A program made the position numbers and the translations under genes. 31,888 nt of DNA from a virus: positions 1-31,888 of IMG/VR virus record IMGVR_UViG_3300030107_003729. One strand, 5' to 3'. The notes beneath the pieces are model-generated. The model made no database searches. It was given only the letters and a program-made list of their open reading frames with translations, and was not told where the DNA came from. Shown in pieces: positions 16,327-22,660 of the stretch (positions within the stretch are counted from its first letter, which is position 1; each line of letters starts with the position of its first letter).

Positions 16327-16658
16327 TGCGAAGCCCACTTCCTGAACTTATCCTCAAGCTCATCTCGCATCTTCTTTACCTCTGCCGTGCTCTGAAACAT
16401 GCCATCATCATTCTGTATCCGCCTTCTCAAACGACTTACACTACTCTTATCTGGCGCAAACTTTAACAAAACATACAAGTCAGTCATAAACTGGTCCTCG
16501 TAAATACTAGCCTTTTTGTTATGAGGTATCGCCCTATAATAATCCTTCAGTATCATGTAAAATAACTCAACATCACTATCCCTCGTATGAGGATACTCCT
16601 TCAAGTATTTTATCACTAACTTGCGCGTGCTATCCATATCCTTAAACCACTCTTTCAT
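16323..16658 (-). CDS. Hypothetical helical phage protein
   Basis: This 111-residue protein is mostly helical (STRKLVIKYLKEYPHTRDSD at the start). The segment SSVSRLRRRIQNDDGMFQST, followed by a charged C-terminal helix ending RKWASQ, occurs in small phage proteins of unknown function. The SVSRLRRRIQ part could be a recognition helix of a DNA-binding domain. Both ends overlap neighbours by ATGA. No function is assigned. Confidence 0.7.
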   Translation of the reverse strand: MKEWFKDMDSTRKLVIKYLKEYPHTRDSDVELFYMILKDYYRAIPHNKKASIYEDQFMTDLYVLLKFAPDKSSVSRLRRRIQNDDGMFQSTAEVKKMRDELEDKFRKWASQ

Positions 16659-16792
16659 GTTCTATTTTCCTCTTTTATCAATTCTCTCAACTGTAATGCC
16701 TGTAAACATCGTTTACAATTTATGTATTTACCCTTCCTTTGCAATATCTTCTGATATTCTCCAGGTGTTGCCTCATGACCACACAATGTCAT
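16655..16792 (-). CDS. Zinc-binding miniprotein (CxH...CxxC)
   Basis: This 45-residue protein is MTLCGHEATPGEYQKIL followed by YINCKRCLQALQ and a charged tail. C4-x-H6 and C26-x2-C29 are suitable zinc ligands. The gene lies in tandem with other zinc-ribbon genes and ends with an ATGA overlap into the next gene. Function is unknown. Confidence 0.65.
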   Translation of the reverse strand: MTLCGHEATPGEYQKILQRKGKYINCKRCLQALQLRELIKEENRT

Positions 16793-16802
16793 ATTAGCCA
16801 CC

Positions 16803-16931
16803 TCACTTGGTGCGTGCTTCTTGCGCAACTATCTCCTCCGCTATTATCTTTTTACGATACCAATCTACACCTATCCAAAAACCAAAAATAAACGATAAAC
16901 CCATCAATAACGCAATCAAAAATTCACTCAT
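16803..16931 (-). CDS. Single-span membrane miniprotein
   Basis: This 42-residue protein has a clear membrane helix, FLIALLMGLSFIFGFWIGV (residues 4-22), followed by a positive segment WYRKKII and a charged helical tail. The start overlaps the upstream gene by 8 nt. Small membrane proteins of this kind can be holin-like, superinfection-exclusion or host-envelope proteins. None can be chosen from sequence, but it is the clearest single-helix membrane protein in the window and therefore a candidate in cell exit. Confidence 0.65.
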   Translation of the reverse strand: MSEFLIALLMGLSFIFGFWIGVDWYRKKIIAEEIVAQEARTK

Positions 16932-17094
16932 CTACTTCCTCCACACCTGTAAGATAATAATTATCTTCATCTTCTACATAATATTGTTTTGCTAATTCTA
17001 TAGCTTCATCAACATCTTTAGCTTTTACCTTATAGCAATCTTCTTCAGACCTATTTCCAATATACACATAATAATTCTTTAATCTATCACTCAT
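16924..17094 (-). CDS. Small acidic hypothetical protein
   Basis: This 56-residue protein (MSDRLKNYYVYIGNRSEEDC...) has an alternating beta strand (YYVYIG) then a helix KDVDEAIELAKQYY, resembling a small alpha/beta domain, and an acidic C-terminus. A longer frame starts at 17127, but ATG 17094 overlaps the stop of the upstream zinc-ribbon gene in the operon's usual way. Function is unknown. Confidence 0.6.
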   Translation of the reverse strand: MSDRLKNYYVYIGNRSEEDCYKVKAKDVDEAIELAKQYYVEDEDNYYLTGVEEVDE

Positions 17095-17182
17095 AACAAA
17101 CCACACATACCCCGTCGTTCTTTTCAACTGTCTTAGTATCTATCGCAATACCACACCTCTTACATCGCCAATAATCAATCAT
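17087..17182 (-). CDS. 31-residue zinc-ribbon miniprotein
   Basis: MIDYWRCKRCGIAI is followed by GVCVVCYE: C7, C10, C26 and C29 form a minimal four-cysteine zinc site in only 31 residues. The start overlaps the upstream stop by 8 nt and the end overlaps the next start. It is too short for most gene finders, but the cysteine spacing and tight packing argue that it is real. Confidence 0.6.
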   Translation of the reverse strand: MIDYWRCKRCGIAIDTKTVEKNDGVCVVCYE

Positions 17183-17372
17183 TGTCCAACTTCCTCTCAC
17201 CTATCATGTCTTTCATCATCTCCTTCATCAATAACGTAAATATATTCAACCCAGTCTCAAACGCCTCTAACTCCTTATCCCTGTATTCCATAACATTCTC
17301 ATTACGTATCTTTATCGCATGCTGAATTAACTCATCCAACTGCACAACCCACATATCTAAACTATTGACCAT
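17175..17372 (-). CDS. Small helical hypothetical protein
   Basis: This 65-residue protein is almost entirely helical (DMWVVQLDELIQHAIKIRNE, then ETGLNIFTLLMKEMMKDMIG), with an amphipathic pattern suggesting a coiled-coil or helical bundle. The start overlaps the upstream gene by 11 nt. No family was recognised. Confidence 0.65.
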   Translation of the reverse strand: MVNSLDMWVVQLDELIQHAIKIRNENVMEYRDKELEAFETGLNIFTLLMKEMMKDMIGERKLDND

Positions 17373-17601
17373 CTACCTGCCTCATCGTCCACTTAGCTAA
17401 ATCATCCATCGCCGCATGATAACCTGTCAAATAATCCTTCAAACTAGCATCACCCATAGGTCCCCAGTCCTTGTCATGTATATCATCAACCAAACCTGCC
17501 ATCTTCGCCTTAGCAAAATTTCTAACATCTACCAAACGCAACTTTGCCTTCAAATGCTTCTCCGTCCAAACATGACCCTTCTTCCAAACCTTATCGCTCA
17601 T
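17362..17601 (-). CDS. Small hypothetical protein after small terminase
   Basis: This 79-residue mixed-charge protein (MSDKVWKKGHVWTEKHLKAK...) is predicted mostly helical. It is coupled by ATGA to the small terminase gene. There is no recognisable motif and the role is unknown; the location suggests packaging or early late-operon functions. Confidence 0.65.
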   Translation of the reverse strand: MSDKVWKKGHVWTEKHLKAKLRLVDVRNFAKAKMAGLVDDIHDKDWGPMGDASLKDYLTGYHAAMDDLAKWTMRQVDGQ

Positions 17602-18179
17602 ACACCTTCCTCCAATCTACTAACATACGCCATCAAAAATTTCTGCCTTATCTTCATAGGCATCTCACTCTCATCCAACGCATACTCTATACACTTGCTA
17701 ATATGCTCTACAACATCCTCCCTATCTGCATTCAACGCTTGCAATTTACTTTGCATCTCTGTCAACTTCGCAAACTCGTGACCCCTTATGTCAGTCCCCT
17801 CCTTAGTTCGCATCCTCTCCAAATACTCCTGACGAACCTCCTCTATCTCTCCTAACTGCTTGCCAATGTAATCCTTAACCCTGTGCTTTGTCTCCTGGAT
17901 AATCTCATACTGAACCTCACCCTTTATCTCATCCCAACCATTCTTTCTAGCCCAACCACTAATCGTGCTCTGGTCTATCTTCTTAACCTCATCAAAACGT
18001 AAAGCCAACTCCTCTGCAATCTGTCGCATATCTATACCCTGCAAATACAACTCCATAGCCGCGTTTTTTACTGCCATACTATAAACCTTCTTTTTCTCAG
18101 GCTTCTTCTCTACAACTGCCTCAGCCATGCTCATGCCCTTCATCTGCTGCAACAACTTTTTGCGCTTCTCACTCGTCAT
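17598..18179 (-). CDS. terS: Terminase small subunit-like DNA-binding protein
   Basis: This 193-residue protein has a helix-turn-helix at about residues 35-85 (AAMELYLQGIDMRQIAEELA ... QSTISGWARKNGWDEI). A long helical, coiled-coil-like region (GKQLGEIEEVRQEYLERM) follows, consistent with oligomerisation. DNA-recognising small terminases have this order and lie upstream of the large terminase. Here about ten small genes separate the two. ATG 18179 is the first ATG; a TTG at 18182 is also in frame. It would recognise the packaging site, possibly the GC-rich island at 18470-18550. Confidence 0.7.
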   Translation of the reverse strand: MTSEKRKKLLQQMKGMSMAEAVVEKKPEKKKVYSMAVKNAAMELYLQGIDMRQIAEELALRFDEVKKIDQSTISGWARKNGWDEIKGEVQYEIIQETKHRVKDYIGKQLGEIEEVRQEYLERMRTKEGTDIRGHEFAKLTEMQSKLQALNADREDVVEHISKCIEYALDESEMPMKIRQKFLMAYVSRLEEGV

Positions 18180-18363
18180 CAAGCAACCCCTTCTTCAACT
18201 GCGCATAAGCCCACAATGCATCCCATAACTGTTCCTGCATACTAGTGCCCTCTTTCTTCGCAATCTCGCGTATCGTGCTCAATGTCTCTATCCTATCCTC
18301 ATGCCTTCCCACACTAAGCAAGTGTGTCTCTGGCTTTGGCTTGTCCTTAGCATATCCTACCAT
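18169..18363 (-). CDS. Leading small helical protein of the late operon
   Basis: This 64-residue protein contains RIETLSTIREIAKKEGTSMQ followed by EQLWDALWAYAQLKKG, two helices that resemble the helical part of a ribbon-helix-helix protein. It is the first gene of the minus block. ATG 18363 lies 29 nt from the first base of a TATA box, so the transcript would be nearly leaderless. It may regulate the operon or assist the small terminase. Family membership is uncertain. Confidence 0.65.
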   Translation of the reverse strand: MVGYAKDKPKPETHLLSVGRHEDRIETLSTIREIAKKEGTSMQEQLWDALWAYAQLKKGLLDDE

Positions 18364-18384
18364 AAGGTCACTATAAGCCTGCCC

Positions 18385-18392
18385 AATATAAA
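18385..18392 (-). promoter_or_regulatory. TATA box of the minus-strand late operon
   Basis: TTTATATT on the minus strand within GGTTTATATTGGGC, 29 nt from its first base to ATG 18363. A T10 tract lies just upstream. The short distance implies a leaderless or nearly leaderless transcript. Confidence 0.6.
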
Positions 18393-18469
18393 CCTACTCC
18401 AAAAAAAAAATTAGCGACTCACGTTTCAAAATATTAGAAAATTTATAGATTACCTACCTTGCCATATGC

Positions 18470-18550
18470 ACCCCCGCCCCTTTGACATGGAACCCCGCCA
18501 CCTCTCCCGCCCGAGGGAAACCTTAGACGATGCGTCCACGTGGTGACTTC
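18470..18550. other. GC-rich island next to terS, packaging-site candidate
   Basis: A roughly 80-bp C/G-rich patch (CACCCCCGCCCCTTTGAC, then CCCGCCACCTCTCCCGCCCG) with the palindrome CCACGTGG at 18536-18543, inside otherwise strongly AT-rich noncoding DNA. It lies about 300 bp from the small terminase gene, the usual neighbourhood of pac/cos sites. No function is shown directly. Confidence 0.35.
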
Positions 18551-19234
18551 TGGAACTTATTTTTGTGCTTAGAATTGGATTAAGGTTTATAGTAAAATAG
18601 AAACAAAAGAGATTAAGATTTAATTATCTTTTTTGATGCTGTTAAATGGATTCTAATAGGCTTTAGATTGTTTTAGTATCTCTTACTATTCTATCTATTA
18701 TTTGTATTGTTAAAGTCTTTAATTCTGTAAGTTTTCAGTTATTGGTCTTTTGAGGGTTTGTTTATCGTCGAGAGATTCGCTCTTATGTGTATTGTTTTTT
18801 ACTAGGTTAATATTAGCCCAAATTAGGGGTTTTTTGATAATTAAAAGTATTCTGGGTTTATATAGAGGTATCAAATTTTAAAAGGCTCTGAAGGACTGCT
18901 TATATAAATAAAAATGAGTTTCTTAAAATGAGGCTTTAGTTTATTTAAATACTAAGCTCTAATTTAAGCATAAACCTATATAGTTTATTTAATAGATGGC
19001 CTTTAAAAAAATGTGTTAGTATTTAAAGAGAAAAAAAGAACCTATCCTCTATAACTGCATTTTTCTAAAATGTTGCTTCTAGCGTTTAGCTTAAGAAAGA
19101 GAAACAAAATAATTCTAGGACTTAAGCATAGAGATAAGCTCTAACCTATGAGCGGGCCAAAAAATACGCATTTTGACGAATCGCTAAAAACAGCTAAAAA
19201 ACCTTGTTTCTTTATATAGGATACTATAAACCTA

Positions 19235-19249
19235 TTTATCGACGATAAA
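19235..19249. promoter_or_regulatory. Palindromic operator-like site
   Basis: TTTATCGACGATAAA is a perfect inverted repeat (7-bp arms, 1-bp centre), about 95-110 bp before the first plus-strand gene. Its half-site recurs at 18761-18770, 21602-21611, 21532-21540 and, reversed, 22061-22069. It is a candidate binding site for a viral dimeric regulator. Confidence 0.5.
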
Positions 19250-19344
19250 ACAGCTTAAGAATAGGGTCTTTTTACCTATTATAAGAGAAATAGTGATTTT
19301 TGATTTACTATATAGTGAGGACAAAAAAACCTCAAGTGATAAAA

Positions 19345-19494
19345 ATGAATACACAAACAAAAATAAGTGAGTATGTAAGCAACGAGGGCCTAGCCGATGA
19401 CCTAGCGAACTTCTATGAGGAGTGCCAGATATTTGGAGACTCTAGGCTTTACCGATGGTGTCCAGTATTCAGGACCTATGAAAGGAGGCTCTAA
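19345..19494 (+). CDS. Small hypothetical protein, first gene of plus operon
   Basis: This 49-residue protein begins MNTQTKISEYVSNEGLADDL and ends YRWCPVFRTYERRL. ATG 19345 is preferred over the in-frame start at 19300: a TATA-like ACTATATAG at about 19306-19314 would put transcription start just before 19345, and the upstream codons overlap the promoter. No family was recognised. GGAGG in the last codons serves the next gene. Confidence 0.55.
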   Translation: MNTQTKISEYVSNEGLADDLANFYEECQIFGDSRLYRWCPVFRTYERRL

Positions 19495-19496
19495 GA

Positions 19497-19610
19497 ATGG
19501 CTAAACCGTGTTTAAATTGTAATCCTAAAAAGATTAGTTTCTATACTACAAAATTACTTTGTAAGTTCTGCGCTTCTAACTATCCAGAGTTTACTATCGG
19601 AGGTGAATAA
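19497..19610 (+). CDS. 37-residue zinc-ribbon miniprotein
   Basis: MAKPCLNCNPKKISFY is followed by LLCKFCASNYPEF: two CxxC pairs suited to one zinc. AAAGGAGG lies about 9 nt before the start. The final codons (GGA GGT GAA TAA) form the ribosome binding site and stop directly abutting the next ATG. It is too short for most gene finders but well supported by signals at both ends. Confidence 0.65.
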   Translation: MAKPCLNCNPKKISFYTTKLLCKFCASNYPEFTIGGE

Positions 19611-19748
19611 ATGTTTAATTGGGAAAATAAAGCCGATTTTGTCGAATATTTAGAAACAACTTTAATACCAGATTTGAAAGAGTCAGGATTAGAGGCAACC
19701 GCTGAAGATTTCGAAACAGCAGTTTATTACATAAAAGGAGGTGAATAA
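19611..19748 (+). CDS. 45-residue acidic hypothetical protein
   Basis: MFNWENKADFVEYLETTLIP and on to AVYYIKGGE: acidic and largely helical. It is preceded by GGAGGTGAATAA and ends in the same string, so it is locked between two genes by stop/start abutment. No family was recognised. Confidence 0.65.
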   Translation: MFNWENKADFVEYLETTLIPDLKESGLEATAEDFETAVYYIKGGE

Positions 19749-20933
19749 ATGAACTGGAACGAAGACGGGAAAATAGAGGTTAACGGGCTTACTTTCAATA
19801 GAGAAAGATGGAACGAAAAACCTAAACAAATAGATAACCCGCTTGGAGGTTTAACTTACATCAAAAAGAAGGACGAATTAGCTAAAAGATTTAGGCGCTT
19901 TTTTATGGACTACAAATATCCTAAAATGTCAGAACATGAAAAAGAATTGAGTTATGAAGAAGAGACTAAATTAGGAACTGATTTCTTAATAGGTTTAGGT
20001 TTTGTAAGTAAGGAGATTTCGTATTATCCTTATTACTCATTTACTCATAAATTATGCGTTGCAGATTTGAAGGATTTGTTTATACAAACTTTCAGCAACG
20101 ATTTAAAGGAAGAATCGAAAAAATATGAAGCATCAATTAAGGAGCTTGCAGAATATGACGAAGACATGAATAATCGTCGAAAATTGGCAAAAGGTATAGA
20201 GGAGTATATTAGTTTCAAATGTGCGTTTACTAATCGTAAAACAGCCATGCGGGAATTAATCGAATCTGTCGAACTTATGATAGGTAAAGGTCGATACGAA
20301 GAGTTAGCCAGCCCGAGAAGCGGACGCGGTAATTATGGGTATATCCCAGAAGAGAACCGAATTAATGCGTTTGAGGCTATGCGATACGCTAAGGAATGGT
20401 TAACAGCTTTTGAGCCTGTAATTGAGGAGTTAAACCGCCTCGATGATGTGTTAAATCTTCCTTGGAATTTTAGAACATATTATAACGGAATACCAGAAGA
20501 GAAATTAAGTAAAACGAACCTAAATAATTTAGCTAATTTTAGGTATCAAGATTTCTTAACTTTCTTGATGGATTTTAAACAGAGATTTGGAAACCGTAGG
20601 GATGATTACCACATAGATAAAAATATCTTATCTGGCTGGGTAATTTCTGCCTATGATTTTGAGGGAGAATACAGGCACGGCGGAGATGCTACAAAATGGA
20701 ACGTTTTTAATTGCTCGAAGGACTACTATAACCACCGTTATGGAACTTGGGGCCAGTGGCTCAATAACAAGGCTTTAAAGGGCGAAATAGAGGCCCTAAG
20801 TGACCCGCAGACCCTGCAGGACATCGTAATGAGAACTAACCTCTCAAGGCATCAACAGAACGTCAAGTATGACAGATACAAAAAACCTCTAATCTTGGTT
20901 ACTAAATCAGAAGTAAAAAAGGAAGGTGAATAA
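19749..20933 (+). CDS. 394-residue unknown protein, largest of the early block
   Basis: A charged, soluble protein with no signal peptide or membrane segment. It has an N-terminal region rich in aromatic residues (EISYYPYYSFTHKL), a helical middle (KKYEASIKELAEYDEDMNNR) and an aromatic C-terminal part (NVFNCSKDYYNHRYGTWGQW). I see no Walker, HUH, polymerase or nuclease motif. As the only large protein in the plus block and upstream of the origin-like region, it is a candidate replication initiator or host-takeover factor, purely by position. It starts with an exact GGAGGTGAATAAATG cassette and ends with GGTGAATAAATG into the next gene. Confidence 0.75.
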   Translation: MNWNEDGKIEVNGLTFNRERWNEKPKQIDNPLGGLTYIKKKDELAKRFRRFFMDYKYPKMSEHEKELSYEEETKLGTDFLIGLGFVSKEISYYPYYSFTHKLCVADLKDLFIQTFSNDLKEESKKYEASIKELAEYDEDMNNRRKLAKGIEEYISFKCAFTNRKTAMRELIESVELMIGKGRYEELASPRSGRGNYGYIPEENRINAFEAMRYAKEWLTAFEPVIEELNRLDDVLNLPWNFRTYYNGIPEEKLSKTNLNNLANFRYQDFLTFLMDFKQRFGNRRDDYHIDKNILSGWVISAYDFEGEYRHGGDATKWNVFNCSKDYYNHRYGTWGQWLNNKALKGEIEALSDPQTLQDIVMRTNLSRHQQNVKYDRYKKPLILVTKSEVKKEGE

Positions 20934-21101
20934 ATGAACTCAAATAAAGATGTAAGGCTCGTCAATTGGCGCGTTGTTTTCGAGTATGAAGATGGAAGCC
21001 AAAAAGAGATGTATCGAGTATTAGAGGATAAAGAACAGGAATATATCGACGACGCAATAGGTGAGATTATCCGTGATGCTGGATTATGGGAGGTTGAATA
21101 A
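20934..21101 (+). CDS. 55-residue small hypothetical protein
   Basis: MNSNKDVRLVNWRVVFEYED followed by an acidic helix ending AGLWEVE. The N-terminal half looks like a beta hairpin and the C-terminal half is helical. The stop directly abuts the next ATG with GGGAGGTTGAATAA as the binding site. Function is unknown. Confidence 0.65.
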   Translation: MNSNKDVRLVNWRVVFEYEDGSQKEMYRVLEDKEQEYIDDAIGEIIRDAGLWEVE

Positions 21102-21524
21102 ATGCGAACTTACACTATAAAACTTGAGAGAGATTTAAGCGACCTTGTAAGTTCAGCTATTGAGGAAATAAAGGATAGCGTCACTTGGTTGTATCTTAAA
21201 GAGGGTTCAATAGACGAAACTATGGACAAGCACGACATAATAGACGTGCTACAATATGATGGAACTTTACACGAAATTATAGACGGTTCCGTCCCTGTCT
21301 ATACTGCAGAACTTAAGGCGTTAATGTTCGTCCATGAATGGGCCTTAATGGAAGCCTTTAACGATGCGGGAATGTGCACCGTTGACGAGGTGCTTAAGAA
21401 TCCAGATTCCTATGTTTTAGGCCTCGAAGGTATAGCGATTTATCACTATATTGACCAAGAGGTTTCTGCTTGGATGGAGGAAGATTTAGAGGACTGGTTT
21501 ATTGAGAAATTCGGAGCCAATTAA
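21102..21524 (+). CDS. 140-residue acidic hypothetical protein
   Basis: A strongly acidic helical protein (TIKLERDLSDLVSSAIEEIK ... VSAWMEEDLEDWFIEKFGAN). Its acidity resembles DNA-mimic or host-inhibitor proteins, but no motif defines one. It ends with a TAATG overlap into a 19-codon frame encoding an amphipathic peptide. The start follows GGGAGGTTGAATAA. Confidence 0.7.
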   Translation: MRTYTIKLERDLSDLVSSAIEEIKDSVTWLYLKEGSIDETMDKHDIIDVLQYDGTLHEIIDGSVPVYTAELKALMFVHEWALMEAFNDAGMCTVDEVLKNPDSYVLGLEGIAIYHYIDQEVSAWMEEDLEDWFIEKFGAN

Positions 21525-21583
21525 TGGGTCTTTTATCGTCTATAATTAAGGCAGTTGGTAAAGCCTTAGCTCCTCCCCCCTGA
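21524..21583 (+). CDS. 19-residue amphipathic peptide
   Basis: MGLLSSIIKAVGKALAPPP. Hydrophobic residues at 3, 4, 7, 8, 11 and 15 and lysines at 9 and 13 define a cationic amphipathic helix ending in a triple proline, like membrane-active peptides. The ATG overlaps the preceding TAA as TAATG, the coupling pattern used across this genome. It could disturb membranes (exit or toxin) or be a regulatory leader. It is short enough to arise by chance, and a TTTATCGTC motif overlaps it, so confidence is limited. Confidence 0.4.
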   Translation: MGLLSSIIKAVGKALAPPP

Positions 21584-21609
21584 AAACCCGCAAACTATTT
21601 TTTTATCGT

Positions 21610-21642
21610 CGAGAGGTGCGGGCCTCTCGGCACCATTTTTTT
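21610..21642 (+). terminator. Hairpin plus T-run after the first plus operon
   Basis: CGAGAGG (21610-21616) pairs with CCTCTCG (21623-21629), followed after GCACCA by seven T. GGTGC (21615-21619) can also pair with GCACC (21630-21634), giving a competing or pseudoknotted structure. Position after the operon suggests termination. Confidence 0.5.
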
Positions 21643-21944
21643 CCCTGATTAGCTTAAGCTCTAAATCTTCGGTCTATCGTTCGCGTAGGATAGAAAAACG
21701 GTCAGAATCTAAAAAGTGGCAGGGAAGGGGCCATATTCGTTCAAAGTCCTCAAAGTATACAATCATACCAGAGGTTCATATAAACCACGTAAACGGCGAC
21801 GGAAACCTATCAGAAATTGAAATCTATAATCTAAATTATGTCAGGGTTTCAATTTTTGTAAATGTTAAAAATTGGATTCTTAGATTTAGATTTAATTATT
21901 ATGATTCTATGATTATATGCCTGTGTGCATGGCCTCTAAGCGTG

Positions 21945-22037
21945 CACAGGCCCGCACGTTTAACCCATAGCGTGAGCCATATTTTGACTCAAAATAACCT
22001 AATACGCCCCCACAGGCCCCCGTGTTTAACCCATAGC
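21945..22037. repeat. Direct repeats flanking a perfect palindrome
   Basis: Two 27-bp copies, 21945-21971 and 22011-22037, match at 24 positions; both share CACAGGCCC and GTTTAACCCATAGC. Midway between them, ATTTTGACTCAAAAT (21981-21995) is a perfect palindrome with a single central base. The layout resembles iterons around a protein-binding palindrome. Confidence 0.7.
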
Positions 22038-22085
22038 ACATCGCCTAAAAAAACGTTTCACGACGATAATGGGTTTATAGTAATA

Positions 22086-22094
22086 CTTATATAG
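22086..22094 (+). promoter_or_regulatory. TATA box of the second plus operon
   Basis: CTTATATAG within ATACTTATATAGTGGG. ATG 22118 lies about 32 nt from its first base, so a leaderless or nearly leaderless transcript is expected. Confidence 0.55.
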
Positions 22095-22117
22095 TGGGTT
22101 GCTATAAGCCTGATAAC

Positions 22118-22300
22118 ATGATACAGAAGTGGAGAGATTACTTTACTGACGAGTGTGATACTTGTGGTGGAGACCTAACAAAAGATGGTGTAGTATATAT
22201 CATCAATAACGTTCAAGGAATATGCGCAGACTGTTATGAGTCTGTAAGTATATTCTTGATAGATATGGATATAGATATAAAAAAAAAGGAGAAACAATGA
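22118..22300 (+). CDS. Zinc-ribbon protein, first of second plus operon
   Basis: This 60-residue protein has CDTCGGDLTKDGVVYI and ICADCYESV, a treble-clef-like four-cysteine site, and a Lys-rich end. ATG 22118 is chosen over the GTG at 22094, which lies inside the TATA box. The stop overlaps the next ATG (ATGA), with AAAAAAAGGAG upstream of it. Confidence 0.65.
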   Translation: MIQKWRDYFTDECDTCGGDLTKDGVVYIINNVQGICADCYESVSIFLIDMDIDIKKKEKQ

Positions 22301-22449
22301 AAGAAACAAAGAAAGAACTGATATCTGTTGAAGAAATGATGCAGATGAGCTTGCAAGAAATCAAAGACTATCATAAGATGGTTGAAGATAATGCCAGTAG
22401 CGCTTGGCATGTAAAGCGTGTAAAGGAGGCAATGACTGATGCCACGTAA
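22297..22449 (+). CDS. 50-residue charged helical protein
   Basis: MKETKKELISVEEMMQMSLQ and EIKDYHKMVEDN: a highly charged, helix-forming protein with no defining motif. It starts in an ATGA overlap preceded by AAAAGGAG. Its 3' end overlaps the next gene by 11 nt, with AAAGGAGG inside it as that gene's binding site. Function is unknown. Confidence 0.6.
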   Translation: MKETKKELISVEEMMQMSLQEIKDYHKMVEDNASSAWHVKRVKEAMTDAT

Positions 22450-22660
22450 GAAAGAGACTACGGGTGTCGAAAGGCATTTCCTATACGAACTATTCGCTAT
22501 GCATACAGATGTCCTTAAAGAGCATTTACTTGCTGTTAATGACGCAATCTTATATCATAAGGACAAGGCGGCGGATGCAGACCGTTACAGATACCGTGTC
22601 GAAAGAATACTAAAGGTAAAGCAATGGTTAGATGTAGAGGAGAAAGCATTACATGAGTAG
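22439..22660 (+). CDS. 73-residue helical hypothetical protein
   Basis: A basic, helical protein (MPRKKETTGVERHFLYELFA ... RYRYRVERILKVKQWLDVEE) that could form a coiled-coil. AGGAGG is 9 nt before its ATG. It overlaps the next gene by 8 nt. No family was recognised. Confidence 0.65.
   Translation: MPRKKETTGVERHFLYELFAMHTDVLKEHLLAVNDAILYHKDKAADADRYRYRVERILKVKQWLDVEEKALHE

Larger units (their letters stand above)
18364..19344. other. Divergent intergenic region with promoters, GC island and orphan TATA boxes
   Basis: About 980 bp without a convincing gene. It contains the late-operon TATA box (18392-18385), a run of ten A at 18401-18410, and a GC-rich patch (18470-18550). The rest is strongly AT-rich with TATA-like strings on the plus strand (GGGTTTATATAGAGG near 18854, CTTATATAAATA near 18898, CTTTATATAGG near 19209) that have no long frame after them. 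It also holds operator-like TTTATCGTCG sites at 18761 and 19235-19249 and a hairpin AATAGG...CCTATT at 19260-19280. Confidence 0.6.
21584..22117. other. Structured noncoding region, candidate origin or control region
   Basis: About 530 bp with no convincing gene. In order it contains TTTTATCGTC and a hairpin with T-run (21601-21642), an inverted repeat AAATTGAAA (21814-21822)/TTTCAATTT (21847-21855), and an AT-rich stretch (about 21860-21918). These are followed by CCTGTG (21920-21925)/CACAGG, two 27-bp direct repeats flanking a palindrome (21945-22037), a reversed operator half-site (22061-22069) and a TATA box (22086-22094). Confidence 0.55.

Noticed and set aside
21909-22094. 61-codon plus frame in the noncoding repeat region
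   Set aside because: Its codons run through the direct repeats and palindrome, the composition is His/Pro/Thr-rich as from repeat DNA, and no binding site precedes it.
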